64,000 nt of DNA from Streptomyces sp. CoH27 (GTDB taxonomy: Bacteria; Actinomycetota; Actinomycetes; Streptomycetales; Streptomycetaceae): NCBI RefSeq assembly GCF_020181035.1, contig NZ_JAIQYY010000022.1, positions 1-64,000 on the forward strand, written 5' to 3'. This document shows positions 17,967 to 27,359 of this stretch, in pieces. Positions within the stretch are counted from its first letter, which is position 1, and the number at the start of each line of letters is the position of its first letter. The translations under genes and the position numbers were made by a program. A model generated the notes under the pieces. The model was given only the letters and a program-made list of their open reading frames with translations, was not told the origin of the DNA and made no database searches.

Positions 17967-20147
17967 GTGAAGCAGGTTGTACAGAACTACAAGACCGGCG
18001 AGCTGGCAGTGCTCGACGTTCCGGTGCCGGGGTGCAAGCCGGGCGGTGTGCTGGTCCGCAGCGCCTACTCGCTGATCTCCACCGGGACCGAGCTCATGAA
18101 GGTGTCCGAGGCCGGCATGTCGATGCTGGGCAAGGCCCGCTCCCGGCCGGACCAGGTGGCCAAGGTCATGCAGAGCGTGGCCACCAACGGGGTGCCCGCC
18201 ACCTACCGCAAGGTGATGGGCAAGCTGGACTCCTACACGCCGCTGGGCTACTCGCTGTGCGGGGTCGTCGAGCAGGTCGGCGCCGGGATCGACGACGTGA
18301 AGGCCGGCGACCTCGTGGCCTGCGCCGGCAACGAGCACGCGCTGCACGCCGAGCTGAACTGGGTGCCGAAGAACCTCTACACACCGGTGCCCGACGGCCT
18401 CGCGCCGCGGCACGCGGCCTTCGGCACCGTCGGGTCGATCGCGCTGCAGGGCGTCCGCCAGGGCGAGTCACGGCTGGGCGAAGTGGCCCTGGTCATCGGC
18501 CTCGGGCTGATCGGGCAGCTGGTGGTGCAGCTCCTCACCGCCTCAGGAGTCCGCGTCGTCGGGGCCGACCCCGACCCGGCGCGCTGTGAGCTCGCCGAGC
18601 GCCTGGGCGCCGCGGCCTGTGGCGATCCCGCCTCCGCCGCCGTGGAAACCGCCGTCGCCGAACTCACCGGCGGACACGGCGTGGACCAGGTGTACCTGGC
18701 CGCCGGCGGCGGCAGCAACCAGCCGGTCGAGCTGGCCGCCCGCCTCTGCCGCGACCGCGGCCGGGTCGTCGACATCGGCAAGTGCCGCCTGGACCTGCCG
18801 TGGAACGCGTACTACGAGAAAGAGCTCGACGTCCGGTTCTCCCGCAGTTACGGCCCCGGGCGCTACGACCCGGAGTACGAGCTGGAGGGACGTGATTACC
18901 CGATCGGCTACGTGCGCTGGACCGAGCGCCGCAACCTGGCGTGTTTCCTCGATCTCCTCGCCCGCGGCAGCGTCGACGTGGAGCCCTTGGTCTCCCACGT
19001 CAGCGACTTCGATGACGCGGTCGAGACGTACCAGCGCCTGAAGGACGGCGAGTTGAAGGCCGTGGCCGTGCTGTTCCGGTACCCGGGACAGGCGGAGGAC
19101 ACGGGGGAGGCGGCGGCCCCGGCGGTGGCCGTGCCCACGGTGAACGTGAAGCCGAGTCCGGCCCGCGCCACCAGGACGCCGGTGCGGCTTGCGTTCGTCG
19201 GCGCGGGAACCTACGCGACGTCGATGCTGCTGCCGCACCTGGCACAGCGCGACGGCGTCGAGTTGTCGACGGTCGTCACCACGACGGCGCTGTCCGCGGC
19301 CAACGCGCAGCGGAAGTTCGGCTTCGCTGAGGCGACCACCGACCTCGACGCCGTGCTCGGCGACAAGTCCATCGACGCGGTGTTCGTGGTCACCCGGCAC
19401 AGCTCGCACGCCGAACTGACCCGAAGAGCACTGCTCGCCGGCAAGACCGTGTTCGTGGAGAAGCCCCTGGCCCTCACCGAGGACGAGCTGGCCGGCGTGC
19501 TCGCGGCGGTGGAGAAGTCCGGCAACGACCGGCTGCAGGTGGGCTTCAACCGCCGCTTCGCACCGCTCCTGCAGGAGGCCCGTCGGCGCTTCGGCGCCCG
19601 GAGCGGTCCGGCGAGCCTGCGCTACCTGGTCAACGCGGGCCGGCTGCAGCACGGCAGCTGGTACCTCCAACAGGGCACCGAGGGCTCGCGGTTCGCCGGC
19701 GAGGGCGGCCACTTCATCGACACGGCGAGCTGGCTGCTGGAGGCCGACCCGGTCTCGGTGTACGCGGTCGCCCCGTCCGGCAACGAGGACCTGCAGGTCG
19801 TGCTGCGCTACCCGGACGGGTCCACCGCCACCATCAGCTACGTCACCACCGGCGCGCCCGGCTTCCCCAAGGAGACGCTGGACCTGGTCGCGGACGGCAA
19901 GGTGCTGCGGCTCGACGACTTCGTCCGCGCCACGGTCTACGGCCGCAAGCGGTGGGTCAGTTCGCGGCTGCCCAAGGCCCGGGACAAGGGCCAGAACGCC
20001 GAACTGGCCGCGTTCATCAAGGCCGTGCGGACCGGCGGGCCGATGCCGGTGCCGCTTCAGTCGCTGGTCGCCACCACGGCGGCCACCCTCGCCGTGCAGG
20101 CCGGTCTGGCCGGCGGCGCACCGGTGACGCTGGAGCGGGCGCGATGA
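17967..20147 (+). CDS. Bi-domain oxidoreductase: MDR dehydrogenase fused to Gfo/Idh/MocA dehydrogenase
   Basis: 726 aa. Residues about 1-370 are a medium-chain dehydrogenase/reductase (YSLISTGTEL, GYSLCGVVEQVG, Rossmann VALVIGLGLIGQLVVQLL). The canonical catalytic-zinc GHE motif is not evident. A Pro/Ala linker (about 375-400) leads to a Gfo/Idh/MocA domain from about 408: RLAFVGAGTYATSMLLPHLA, then VFVEKPLALTEDEL (catalytic Lys of EKP) and GGHFIDTASWLL. Both halves are complete. This fusion recurs in bacterial glycan loci next to heparinase II/III proteins, exactly as here. Probable NAD-linked redox chemistry on a sugar or polymer-derived intermediate; substrate unknown. GTG start with AGAGGAG 7 bp upstream. 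Confidence 0.88.
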   Translation: MKQVVQNYKTGELAVLDVPVPGCKPGGVLVRSAYSLISTGTELMKVSEAGMSMLGKARSRPDQVAKVMQSVATNGVPATYRKVMGKLDSYTPLGYSLCGVVEQVGAGIDDVKAGDLVACAGNEHALHAELNWVPKNLYTPVPDGLAPRHAAFGTVGSIALQGVRQGESRLGEVALVIGLGLIGQLVVQLLTASGVRVVGADPDPARCELAERLGAAACGDPASAAVETAVAELTGGHGVDQVYLAAGGGSNQPVELAARLCRDRGRVVDIGKCRLDLPWNAYYEKELDVRFSRSYGPGRYDPEYELEGRDYPIGYVRWTERRNLACFLDLLARGSVDVEPLVSHVSDFDDAVETYQRLKDGELKAVAVLFRYPGQAEDTGEAAAPAVAVPTVNVKPSPARATRTPVRLAFVGAGTYATSMLLPHLAQRDGVELSTVVTTTALSAANAQRKFGFAEATTDLDAVLGDKSIDAVFVVTRHSSHAELTRRALLAGKTVFVEKPLALTEDELAGVLAAVEKSGNDRLQVGFNRRFAPLLQEARRRFGARSGPASLRYLVNAGRLQHGSWYLQQGTEGSRFAGEGGHFIDTASWLLEADPVSVYAVAPSGNEDLQVVLRYPDGSTATISYVTTGAPGFPKETLDLVADGKVLRLDDFVRATVYGRKRWVSSRLPKARDKGQNAELAAFIKAVRTGGPMPVPLQSLVATTAATLAVQAGLAGGAPVTLERAR

Positions 20148-22102
20148 CCATGAGCGCGGGCTGGTACCTGCGGCGACTGTCCCGGATGGGACCGCAGGAG
20201 GTCGCGGGCCGGATGGGCGACGCGGTGCGCAGGCGCCGGTGGCGGTCCGCGCGGCCGGACGGTCCGAGCGTGACCGGCGCCAGGTTCACCGCGGTGCTGC
20301 CCGCCGGGACGATCACCGCAGTGTCACCGGACGCCACGAAACGCCTCATCGCCGAGGCGGACCGGCTGATGCACGGACACACCGAGTACTTCGGGGTGGT
20401 CCGCGACGACCTGGCCGACCCGGACTGGTGGTGCGACCCGAAGACCGGGCGCCGGGCTCCGTGGGGCTACGCCTTCGACGTGCCGTATCGGAACGAGGAC
20501 GCGGTCGGGGACATCAAGCAGATCTGGGAGCTGTCCCGGCATCAGTACCTCACCCAGCTCGCCGCCGCCTACGCGATCACCGGGAACGAGCGGTACGCCG
20601 AGCGAGTCGCCGAGCACCTGCGGTCGTGGTGGGCGGCCAACCCACCGCTGCGCGGCGTGCACTGGATCAGCGGCATCGAACTGGGCATCCGGCTGCTGTC
20701 CTGGGTGTGGATCCGCCGGCTGCTCGACGGCTGGCCCGGCGCGGCCGGCCTGTTCGAGGACAACCCGATGGCGCTGAACCAGATCTGGCACCATCAGCGC
20801 TGGCTGGCCGCCTTCCCCAGCCGGGGGTCTTCGGCGAACAACCACGCCGTCGCCGAGGCCGCCGGGCAGTTCGCCGCGGCCTGCGCGTTCGGCTGGTTCC
20901 CCGCCTCGGCGCGTTGGCGAGGCGACGCGCTGCGGTCCCTGGAGCGGCATCTGCGAAGCAACACCTTCGCCTCCGGCCTCAACCGTGAGCTGGCCACCGA
21001 GTACCACGGACTGGTGCTGGAGCTCGGCCTGGCCGCGGTGGCCGAGGCGGATGCCGCCGGCGTGCCGGTCCCCGCGTCGATCCGGCTGGTGCTGCTGCGG
21101 ATGACCGACGCGCTCGCGGCCATCGTGGACAGCCGGCTGCGGCCGCCGCGCCAGGGGGACGCGGACGACGGGCACGGTCTGGTCGTGGACGGCGCGGGCA
21201 CCAACCGCTGGGCCTCACTGCTGGCCACCGGGGACGCCGTGTTCGGCCGACTCGCCTGGTGGCCGGAGGTGACCGGCACCGATGTGCGCACCCCGCTGCT
21301 TGCCGCGCTCATCTGGCCGTACGCGAAAGAGGGCACCGCACCGGCCGTGACCCGCCCGGCAAGCCGGCCGCCTCATTTCGCCGACGCGGGCCTCACCATC
21401 CTGCGCGGTCCCGGGGAGATCTGGTGCCGCTGCGACGGCGGCCCGCACGGCTTCCTGTCCATCGCCGCGCACGCCCACGCGGACGCGCTGTCCGTGGAGG
21501 TCCGGCACGACGGGGTCGACGTGCTCGCCGACCCGGGGACGTTCTGCTATCACGGGCAGCCCCAGTGGCGGCAGTACTTCCGGTCGACCCTCGGCCACAA
21601 CACCCTGCAGCTGGACGGCAGCGACCAGTCCGTCTCCGGCGGCCCGTTCCTGTGGACCCGGCATGCCCACAGCCGCGTCCTGGCCGCGGACACATCCGAC
21701 GAGGGGGTGGCCCGCTGGTGCGCCGAGCACGACGGTTACCAGCGCTCCGTGCACCGCCGCCGGGTGGAGCTGACCGCCGCGAGCCGGGAGCTGAGGGTGG
21801 TTGACGAGGTGAGCGGTCCGCGCCGGGCCGTGCACCTGGCGTTCCACCTCGGCCCGGCGATCGCCGCAGACCTGGTGGGGAACCGGGCCGTGCTCACCTG
21901 GATCCGGGACGGCGAGGGGCGTTCCGCGGTGCTCGACCTGCCCGGGGAGCTGTCCTGGCGGGCGCATCGCGGCGAGACCGAACCGCCGCTGGGCTGGTAC
22001 TCCGCGGGATTCGGGCGCAAGGAACCCACCACAACGCTGGTCGGCACCGGCTTCGCCGACGGCACGGAGAGCTTCACCACCGTGCTCGGGTTCCGCGGCT
22101 AG
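20144..22102 (+). CDS. Heparinase II/III family protein (alginate-lyase-like toroid fold)
   Basis: 652 aa, ATGA overlap with the upstream stop. The alpha/alpha toroid covers about 100-370 (HQYLTQLAAAYAITGNERYA, HWISGIELGIRLLSW, SRGSSANNHAVAEAAG with Asn-His as catalytic candidates, TEYHGLVLELGL). The C-terminal Hepar_II_III beta-sandwich starts near 395 (FADAGLTILRGPGE, HAHADALSVEV, DPGTFCYHG, GHNTLQLDGSDQS). The family cleaves uronate-containing polysaccharides by beta-elimination. In biosynthetic loci it is thought to trim or proofread polymer. No signal peptide is visible, which is odd if its polymer is extracellular. Confidence 0.87.
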   Translation: MTMSAGWYLRRLSRMGPQEVAGRMGDAVRRRRWRSARPDGPSVTGARFTAVLPAGTITAVSPDATKRLIAEADRLMHGHTEYFGVVRDDLADPDWWCDPKTGRRAPWGYAFDVPYRNEDAVGDIKQIWELSRHQYLTQLAAAYAITGNERYAERVAEHLRSWWAANPPLRGVHWISGIELGIRLLSWVWIRRLLDGWPGAAGLFEDNPMALNQIWHHQRWLAAFPSRGSSANNHAVAEAAGQFAAACAFGWFPASARWRGDALRSLERHLRSNTFASGLNRELATEYHGLVLELGLAAVAEADAAGVPVPASIRLVLLRMTDALAAIVDSRLRPPRQGDADDGHGLVVDGAGTNRWASLLATGDAVFGRLAWWPEVTGTDVRTPLLAALIWPYAKEGTAPAVTRPASRPPHFADAGLTILRGPGEIWCRCDGGPHGFLSIAAHAHADALSVEVRHDGVDVLADPGTFCYHGQPQWRQYFRSTLGHNTLQLDGSDQSVSGGPFLWTRHAHSRVLAADTSDEGVARWCAEHDGYQRSVHRRRVELTAASRELRVVDEVSGPRRAVHLAFHLGPAIAADLVGNRAVLTWIRDGEGRSAVLDLPGELSWRAHRGETEPPLGWYSAGFGRKEPTTTLVGTGFADGTESFTTVLGFRG

Positions 22103-22111
22103 GGGGGGCGC

Positions 22112-23647
22112 GTGGGGATCAAGAGGCGGCACTGGGCGTTGGCGGCGGCATCGCTGGCCCTGCTGGCGGCGACCGGCTGTGACGGCACGTCGGACGCCCC
22201 GGCAGCGGGGCCGACCGCTGCACCGTCCACGTCCACGGCCGCGGCCCGATCCGTGGCCCGGGTGTGCGCCAAGCCCGCGGCCGGACCGGCGAAGGCGCCG
22301 GCGGGCGCGGTGACGGTCGACCCCGCCAAGGTCGGTGACCTGGCGGCGAAGACCAAGAACAACCCGCCGAACACCACGTTCTGGCTGCGACCGGGCAAGC
22401 ACCGGCTCGACCCCGACCGCTACGCGCAGGTGATCCCCAAGAAGGGGGACCGCTACCTCGGCGCGCCCGGCGCGGTGCTCGACGGGCGGAAGACCAACCA
22501 GTACGCGTTCGCCGGCACTGCCGAGGGCGTCACCATCGGCTATCTGACCGTGCAGGGTTTCGTCCCGCCGCAGAACGAGGGCGTGGTCAACCACGACTCG
22601 GCCGACGGATGGGTGATCGAGCACTCGACGATCCAGAACAGCCTGGGTGCCGGGCTGATGGCCGGAGCCCGCCAGCAGGTCCGCGGCAACTGCCTGCGTG
22701 CCAACGGCCAGTACGGCATGAACGCCTACAAGGGCAGCGGCCGTATCAGCGGCCTGGTCGTCGAGGGCAACGAGATCGTCGGCAACAACACCGGCGACTG
22801 GGAGCGGCGCCAGCAGGGCTGCGGCTGCACCGGAGGCATCAAGTTCTGGGCCGTCGACGGCGCCGACGTACGCGGCAACTGGGTGCACGACAACCGCGGA
22901 CCAGGGTTGTGGGCGGACACCAACAACAACGACTTCCGCATCGAGGACAACGTGCTGGAGGCCAACGACGGTGCCGCGCTGATCTACGAGACCAGCTACA
23001 ACGCGGTCATCCGGAACAACACGATCCGGCGGAACAACTGGGTCGAGGGCCGCAGGTACGCCGACAGCGGCGACAACTTCCCGTACGCGACCGTCTACCT
23101 TTCCGAGTCCGGCGGCGAGCCACGGATCCGAGCCCGCACGGACAAGATCGAGATCTACGGGAACGTGCTGGAGAACAACTGGTCCGGGATCACCCTGTGG
23201 GAGAACGCCGACCGGTTCTGCAACAGCCCGGCCAACACCTCGTCCGGTGACTGCACGTTGCTGGTGAAGAACACCGGCCGCTGCGCGGAGCCGGCGATCG
23301 CCAGGGCGCCGCTCTACGCCGACTGCCGATGGAAGACCCAGCGGGTGGACATCCACGGCAACCGCTTCGTGCTCGACACGTCCGTCGTCAAGTGCACGGA
23401 GAAGTGCGACCGCATGGCGGTGCTGGCCAACTACGGCACGTATCCGGACTGGTCGCCGTACCAGGGCGAGAAGGTGGCTGAGGCGATCACCCACAAGCAG
23501 GACAACCGCTGGCACGACAACGTCTACCTCGGACCGTGGAAGTTCGTCGCCTACGACCCGAGCCGGGTGCTCGACTTCGAGCAGTGGCAGGGCACGGATT
23601 ACCGGCAGGACGCGGGCAGCACCCTCGACCCACGGGCCGGTGGTTGA
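22112..23647 (+). CDS. Right-handed parallel beta-helix lipoprotein
   Basis: 511 aa, GTG start at 22112. The signal peptide ends in the lipobox LAATGC (Cys near 23), so it is anchored to the outer face of the membrane. After a Pro/Thr/Ala linker, residues about 95-430 contain repeating GN-x(I/V) coils (LVVEGNEIVGNNTGDW, VRGNWVHDNRGPGLW, IEDNVLEANDGAALIYETS, VIRNNTIRRNNWVEG, IYGNVLENNWSGITLWENAD) typical of NosD/pectate-lyase/AlgG-type beta-helices. Such proteins include lyases and polymer C5-epimerases. Next to a uronate-forming dehydrogenase, polymer modification is a reasonable guess. Its 3' end overlaps the Wzy gene by 8 bp. Confidence 0.82.
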   Translation: MGIKRRHWALAAASLALLAATGCDGTSDAPAAGPTAAPSTSTAAARSVARVCAKPAAGPAKAPAGAVTVDPAKVGDLAAKTKNNPPNTTFWLRPGKHRLDPDRYAQVIPKKGDRYLGAPGAVLDGRKTNQYAFAGTAEGVTIGYLTVQGFVPPQNEGVVNHDSADGWVIEHSTIQNSLGAGLMAGARQQVRGNCLRANGQYGMNAYKGSGRISGLVVEGNEIVGNNTGDWERRQQGCGCTGGIKFWAVDGADVRGNWVHDNRGPGLWADTNNNDFRIEDNVLEANDGAALIYETSYNAVIRNNTIRRNNWVEGRRYADSGDNFPYATVYLSESGGEPRIRARTDKIEIYGNVLENNWSGITLWENADRFCNSPANTSSGDCTLLVKNTGRCAEPAIARAPLYADCRWKTQRVDIHGNRFVLDTSVVKCTEKCDRMAVLANYGTYPDWSPYQGEKVAEAITHKQDNRWHDNVYLGPWKFVAYDPSRVLDFEQWQGTDYRQDAGSTLDPRAGG

Positions 23648-24905
23648 CATGGGCGGGGACCACACGCCGAAGATCGCCGGGACAGTCTGGGGACTGCTGG
23701 TCCTCAACACGCTCGGCTCCGCCGGGGCGAAGACCATCATTCCGCTGCCCCGCTCCCTCATCCAGATGGTCACCATGGGTGCCCTGGTCTCCGCGTTCGC
23801 CCTGGCGCTCGCGGTCAATCTCCGGCTGCGCATCCGAGCCAGTGCCTACGTGCTCCTGCTCACCCTGCTGCTGGTGTCGAGCGTGATCTCCAGTGCGCAC
23901 CTGGAGTCCGGTTTCGGCGCGCTGTTCCGCTGCTTCCGGCTGGCTCTCTTCGTGGGCACACTGTGGCTGCTCACCCGCTGGTGGGACGGCAGCCTGACGT
24001 TCGTACGGCACCACATCCGGATGTACTTCGCGGTGCTCGGATCGGTGGCCGCCGGCCTGCTCATCTCGCCGGGCGCGGCCCTGCCCGACCTCTACGGCGG
24101 ACGCCTTGTCGGCGCGCTGTGGCCGCTCACCCCGCCGCAGATCGGGCAGTACGCAGCGGTGATCATCGGGCTTACCGTGCTGTTCCTGCTGGGCCGCCGG
24201 ACCGACAAGAAGAGCGCGGCGGTCATCATCGTGGCGTCCCTCGTCCTGCTCGCGCTGACCCATACCCGGACGGCCACGCTCGGCCTGTTCATCGGGCTGG
24301 CGTTGGCGATCGGCTCGCTCCTCTTGACCAGCAAAGCCGCCCGGCGGTTCTTCACCTGGACGGTGGTGTGCGCCGCGGTGGCCGCGGTGGGGTTCGCCTC
24401 CGCGCTCCAGTCGTGGTTCCTGCGCGGACAGAGCCAGGAGAACTTCTCCAGCCTCACCGGCCGGGCCAAGGTGTGGGACGCCCTGCTGGCCGCGCCCCGG
24501 TCGACCTCGGAGAAGGTGTTCGGTGTGGGCCTGGGCGACAAGTCGTTCGGCGGGCTGCCGATCGACAACAGCTGGCTGGCCGTCTACAACGAGCAGGGTC
24601 TGATCGGCGTCACCCTCGTTGCGGCGGTCATCATCGTGCTGGGCGGCGTCGCGTTGCTGCGGCCACCGTCGCTGCAGAGGGCCTGCGCGATCTTCCTGAT
24701 CAGCTACTGCGCGATCGCCTCGTACACCGAGGCCGGCCTTGGCGACGCCTCACCGTATCTGCTCCATCTGGCCCTGGCCGCCTCGCTGCTGGCGGCACCT
24801 GCCGCGGCCGCTGACCTCTCGACGCCCGAAGTCCCTCGGATTTCGACGCGCGAAGTCCCTCGACAACGCGTCCTGCGACGGGCCCGAAGACCGGAGGTGA
24901 CCTGA
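23640..24905 (+). CDS. O-antigen ligase/polymerase family membrane protein (Wzy-like)
   Basis: 421 aa with about 10-11 hydrophobic segments from residue 12 to 385 and a large extracytoplasmic loop near 265-310. That loop has SLTGRAKVWDALLAAP and DNSWLAVYNEQGLIGV, the Wzy_C/RfaL signature positions. It would polymerise lipid-linked repeats at the outer face of the membrane. GTG start overlaps the upstream TGA; ATG at 23649 is an alternative. The last about 30 residues (STPEVPRISTREVPRQ) are encoded by a 24-bp imperfect direct repeat and extend beyond the usual end of the family. Confidence 0.85.
   Translation: MVDMGGDHTPKIAGTVWGLLVLNTLGSAGAKTIIPLPRSLIQMVTMGALVSAFALALAVNLRLRIRASAYVLLLTLLLVSSVISSAHLESGFGALFRCFRLALFVGTLWLLTRWWDGSLTFVRHHIRMYFAVLGSVAAGLLISPGAALPDLYGGRLVGALWPLTPPQIGQYAAVIIGLTVLFLLGRRTDKKSAAVIIVASLVLLALTHTRTATLGLFIGLALAIGSLLLTSKAARRFFTWTVVCAAVAAVGFASALQSWFLRGQSQENFSSLTGRAKVWDALLAAPRSTSEKVFGVGLGDKSFGGLPIDNSWLAVYNEQGLIGVTLVAAVIIVLGGVALLRPPSLQRACAIFLISYCAIASYTEAGLGDASPYLLHLALAASLLAAPAAAADLSTPEVPRISTREVPRQRVLRRARRPEVT
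24819..24862 (+). repeat. 24-bp-period direct repeat inside the wzy 3' end
   Basis: TCGACGCCCGAAGTCCCTCG (24819-24838) recurs at 24843-24862 with one mismatch. It duplicates an STPEVPR/STREVPR motif in the cytoplasmic tail of the Wzy-like protein and looks like a recent slippage duplication. Confidence 0.7.
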
Positions 24906-24907
24906 GC

Positions 24908-26116
24908 ATGCATGTCCTCGTGGTGCACAACCGCTACGCCTCGGCCCAGCCGAGCGGGGAGAACAAGGTCGTCGACCAGGAGGTGGAGCTGCTGCGCGCG
25001 GCCGGTCACCGGGTCGAGGTGTTCGAGCGGCGAAGCGACGACATCGCCGCCCGGTCCCTCCTCGCCAAGGCCGCGGTGCCGCTGCTGGTGCCGTGGAACC
25101 CGGCGGTCCGCGCGGAACTCGCCGCCCGGCTTCGCACCGAGCGGCCGGACGTGGTGCACGTCCACAACGTCTTCCCGCTTCTGTCGCCCGCCGTGCTGGC
25201 CGCCTGCGCCGACGCCGGCGTGCCCGCCGTCGCCACGCTGCACAACTACACCCAGGTCTGCCCGCCCGGCACTCTGCAGCGGGACGGCCGGCCGTGCGCC
25301 GAGTGCGTCGGCTCCGTACCACTGCCCGCCGTCCGGCACGGCTGCTACCGCAGTTCCCGGCTTGCGACGGTGCCGCTCGCGGTCAGCCTGTCGGTCAACC
25401 GGCGGCGCTGGTGGTCCGGCGTGGAACGGTTCTTCTGCATTTCCGCGGCGCAGCGCGACGTGCTGGTGCGGTCAGGCATGCCGGCCGAGCGGCTGGCGGT
25501 GAAGCACAACTTCGTGCCCGACCCGGGCACGTGCCGAGTCGGCGCCGGCGAGCATCTGCTCTATCTCGGCCGGCTCGCGGAGGCCAAGGGCGTACGGCTG
25601 CTCATGGCCGCGTGGGACGAGATCGCCGCGGACGGCGGTGTGGGCGTGCCGCTCGTGATCGCCGGCGCGGGGCCGCTGGAGCCGGAGGTGACCGCCTGGG
25701 CGGCGGGCCGGGACGACGTGCGCTACGTCGGCCTGTACGACACGGCGCAGTGCCGGAAGGCCCTCGCGCGATCGGTCGCCGTGGTGGCTCCCTCGACATG
25801 GCTGGAGGCGTTCGGGCTGGTGGTCGTGGAGGCGATGGCGGCGGGGGTCCCGGCCGTCGCCGCCGGTCACGGCGCCTTCGTCGAACTCGTCGAGGACGGG
25901 GTGACCGGGCTGCTGCACCGGCCGGGCGAGCCCGCCTCGCTCGCGTCCTGCATACGCCGGATCGCGGCCGAGCCGGGCCTGGGCCGGGCGATGGGCCAGG
26001 CGGCCCGGCGCCGTTACGAGCAGGGATTCAGCCCGGCGGTCGGCCTTGAGCGCCTGGTGGAGGAGTACCGCACCGCGATCGCGGGGCGGACGGAATCAAT
26101 GGGGGGCAGTAAGTGA
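24908..26116 (+). CDS. Glycosyltransferase family 4
   Basis: 402 aa GT-B enzyme. The N-terminal acceptor domain has VVHNRYASAQPSGENKVVDQ, VVHVHNVFPLLSP and ATLHNYTQVCPPGTL. The C-terminal donor domain has LLYLGRLAEAKGVRLLMAAW, APSTWLEAFGLVVVEAMAAG (EX7E motif) and LLHRPGEPASLA. A Cys pair in CAECVG after the HNY loop is typical of this subgroup. Cytoplasmic, adds a sugar to the repeat unit; donor not predictable. ATG at 24908 with GGAGGTGA upstream, 2 bp after the Wzy stop. Confidence 0.9.
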   Translation: MHVLVVHNRYASAQPSGENKVVDQEVELLRAAGHRVEVFERRSDDIAARSLLAKAAVPLLVPWNPAVRAELAARLRTERPDVVHVHNVFPLLSPAVLAACADAGVPAVATLHNYTQVCPPGTLQRDGRPCAECVGSVPLPAVRHGCYRSSRLATVPLAVSLSVNRRRWWSGVERFFCISAAQRDVLVRSGMPAERLAVKHNFVPDPGTCRVGAGEHLLYLGRLAEAKGVRLLMAAWDEIAADGGVGVPLVIAGAGPLEPEVTAWAAGRDDVRYVGLYDTAQCRKALARSVAVVAPSTWLEAFGLVVVEAMAAGVPAVAAGHGAFVELVEDGVTGLLHRPGEPASLASCIRRIAAEPGLGRAMGQAARRRYEQGFSPAVGLERLVEEYRTAIAGRTESMGGSK

Positions 26117-27348
26117 CACGATGCCGACTCTGTGGCTCGGCGACGCTGGCGAGCGTCGTCGATCTCGGGGCGACACCACCGTGCGAGAGCTTTCTCGCCG
26201 CGGACCGACTGGACGAGCCGGAACCGACCTACCCGCTGCACCTGCGGGTCTGCACCGACTGCTGGCTGGCGCAGATCCCGCCGCTGATCACGCCCGAGGA
26301 GACGTTCAAGGAGTACGCGTACTTCTCCTCGTACTCGACCTCCTGGGTGGAGCACGCGCGCACGTTCGTCGCCGACGCCGTACAGCGGGTGGGTCTCGGC
26401 CCGGACGCCTTTGTGGTCGAGGTCGCGAGCAACGACGGGTATCTGCTGAGGCACGTGGTGGAGCGAGGGATCCGCTGCCTCGGCATCGAGCCGTCGGTGA
26501 ACGTCGGCGCGGCGGCGCGGGAGGCGGGTGTGCCCACGCTCACGGAGTTCCTGTCCCCGGACACCGGTACGGCCGTCCGCGAAGAGCACGGCCCGGCCGA
26601 CCTGGTCGTGGCGAACAACGTGTACGCGCACATCCCCGACGTCGTCGGGTTCACCCGGGGGTTGCGCGCCCTCGTCGCCGACGACGGCTGGGTCTCCATC
26701 GAGGTGCAGCACCTGCTGACTCTGATCGAGGAGAACCAGTACGACACGATCTACCACGAGCACTTCCAGTACTACACGGTCGCCTCCGCGATCCGAGCCC
26801 TGGCGAGCGGCGGACTCACGCTCGTGGACGTCGAGTTGCTGCCCACCCACGGCGGCTCCATCCGGCTGTGGGCCCGGCCGGCCGAGGCGGCCGGCGAGCC
26901 GACACAGCGGGTGGCCGACGTGCTCGCCCGGGAGAAGGCCGCCGGGCTGCAGGAGCTGTCCGGGTACACCGAATTCTCCGCCCGGGTGGCCAAGGTGCGC
27001 CGGGACCTGCTGCGGTTCCTCATCGAGGCGGCCGAGCGCGGCGAGACGGTCGTCGGCTACGGCGCCCCGGGCAAGGGCAACACCCTGCTCAACCACTGCG
27101 GCATCCGGCCCGACCTGCTCCCGTACACGGTCGACCGCAACCCCTACAAGCACGGCAGGTTCACCCCGGGCACCCGCATACCGATCCTGCCGCCCGAGCA
27201 GATAGCCGCTGACAAACCGGACTACGTCCTCGTCCTCCCGTGGAACCTGCGGGCCGAGCTGGTCGAGCAGCTGTCCTTCGTGCACGACTGGGGCGGCCGG
27301 CTGGTCTTTCCCATCCCGGAACTGAGCGTTGTCGAGGTCGCGTCTTGA
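26113..27348 (+). CDS. SAM-dependent sugar C-methyltransferase (TylC3/NovU type)
   Basis: 411 aa, GTG start overlapping the upstream stop. The N-terminal zinc-binding domain (Methyltransf_13) has CRLCGSATL, then CESF and CTDCWL cysteines. The SAM-binding core has VVEVASNDGYLLRHVVERG and NNVYAHIPDVVGF. YHEHFQYYTVASAIRAL carries the His-Glu-His catalytic cluster of C-3 methyltransferases. The C-terminal Methyltransf_14 domain has VVGYGAPGKGNTLLNHCGI. Known relatives methylate C-3 of NDP-4-keto-6-deoxy sugars to make branched sugars. This implies a C-methylated sugar in the polymer, consistent with the RmlC-like epimerase at 34.6 kb. Relatives may act on other NDP-ketosugars. Confidence 0.9.
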   Translation: MTRCRLCGSATLASVVDLGATPPCESFLAADRLDEPEPTYPLHLRVCTDCWLAQIPPLITPEETFKEYAYFSSYSTSWVEHARTFVADAVQRVGLGPDAFVVEVASNDGYLLRHVVERGIRCLGIEPSVNVGAAAREAGVPTLTEFLSPDTGTAVREEHGPADLVVANNVYAHIPDVVGFTRGLRALVADDGWVSIEVQHLLTLIEENQYDTIYHEHFQYYTVASAIRALASGGLTLVDVELLPTHGGSIRLWARPAEAAGEPTQRVADVLAREKAAGLQELSGYTEFSARVAKVRRDLLRFLIEAAERGETVVGYGAPGKGNTLLNHCGIRPDLLPYTVDRNPYKHGRFTPGTRIPILPPEQIAADKPDYVLVLPWNLRAELVEQLSFVHDWGGRLVFPIPELSVVEVAS

Positions 27349-27359
27349 AAGGGCACAAG

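Noticed and set aside
20144..23647. Heparinase-fold and beta-helix proteins as catabolic enzymes
   Set aside because: They are embedded by start/stop overlaps in a biosynthetic operon with Wzz, Wzy and Wzx; a tailoring role fits better than catabolism.
21215..23833. 872-codon open frame on the minus strand
   Set aside because: Antisense shadow of the heparinase-fold and beta-helix genes, with no domain features.
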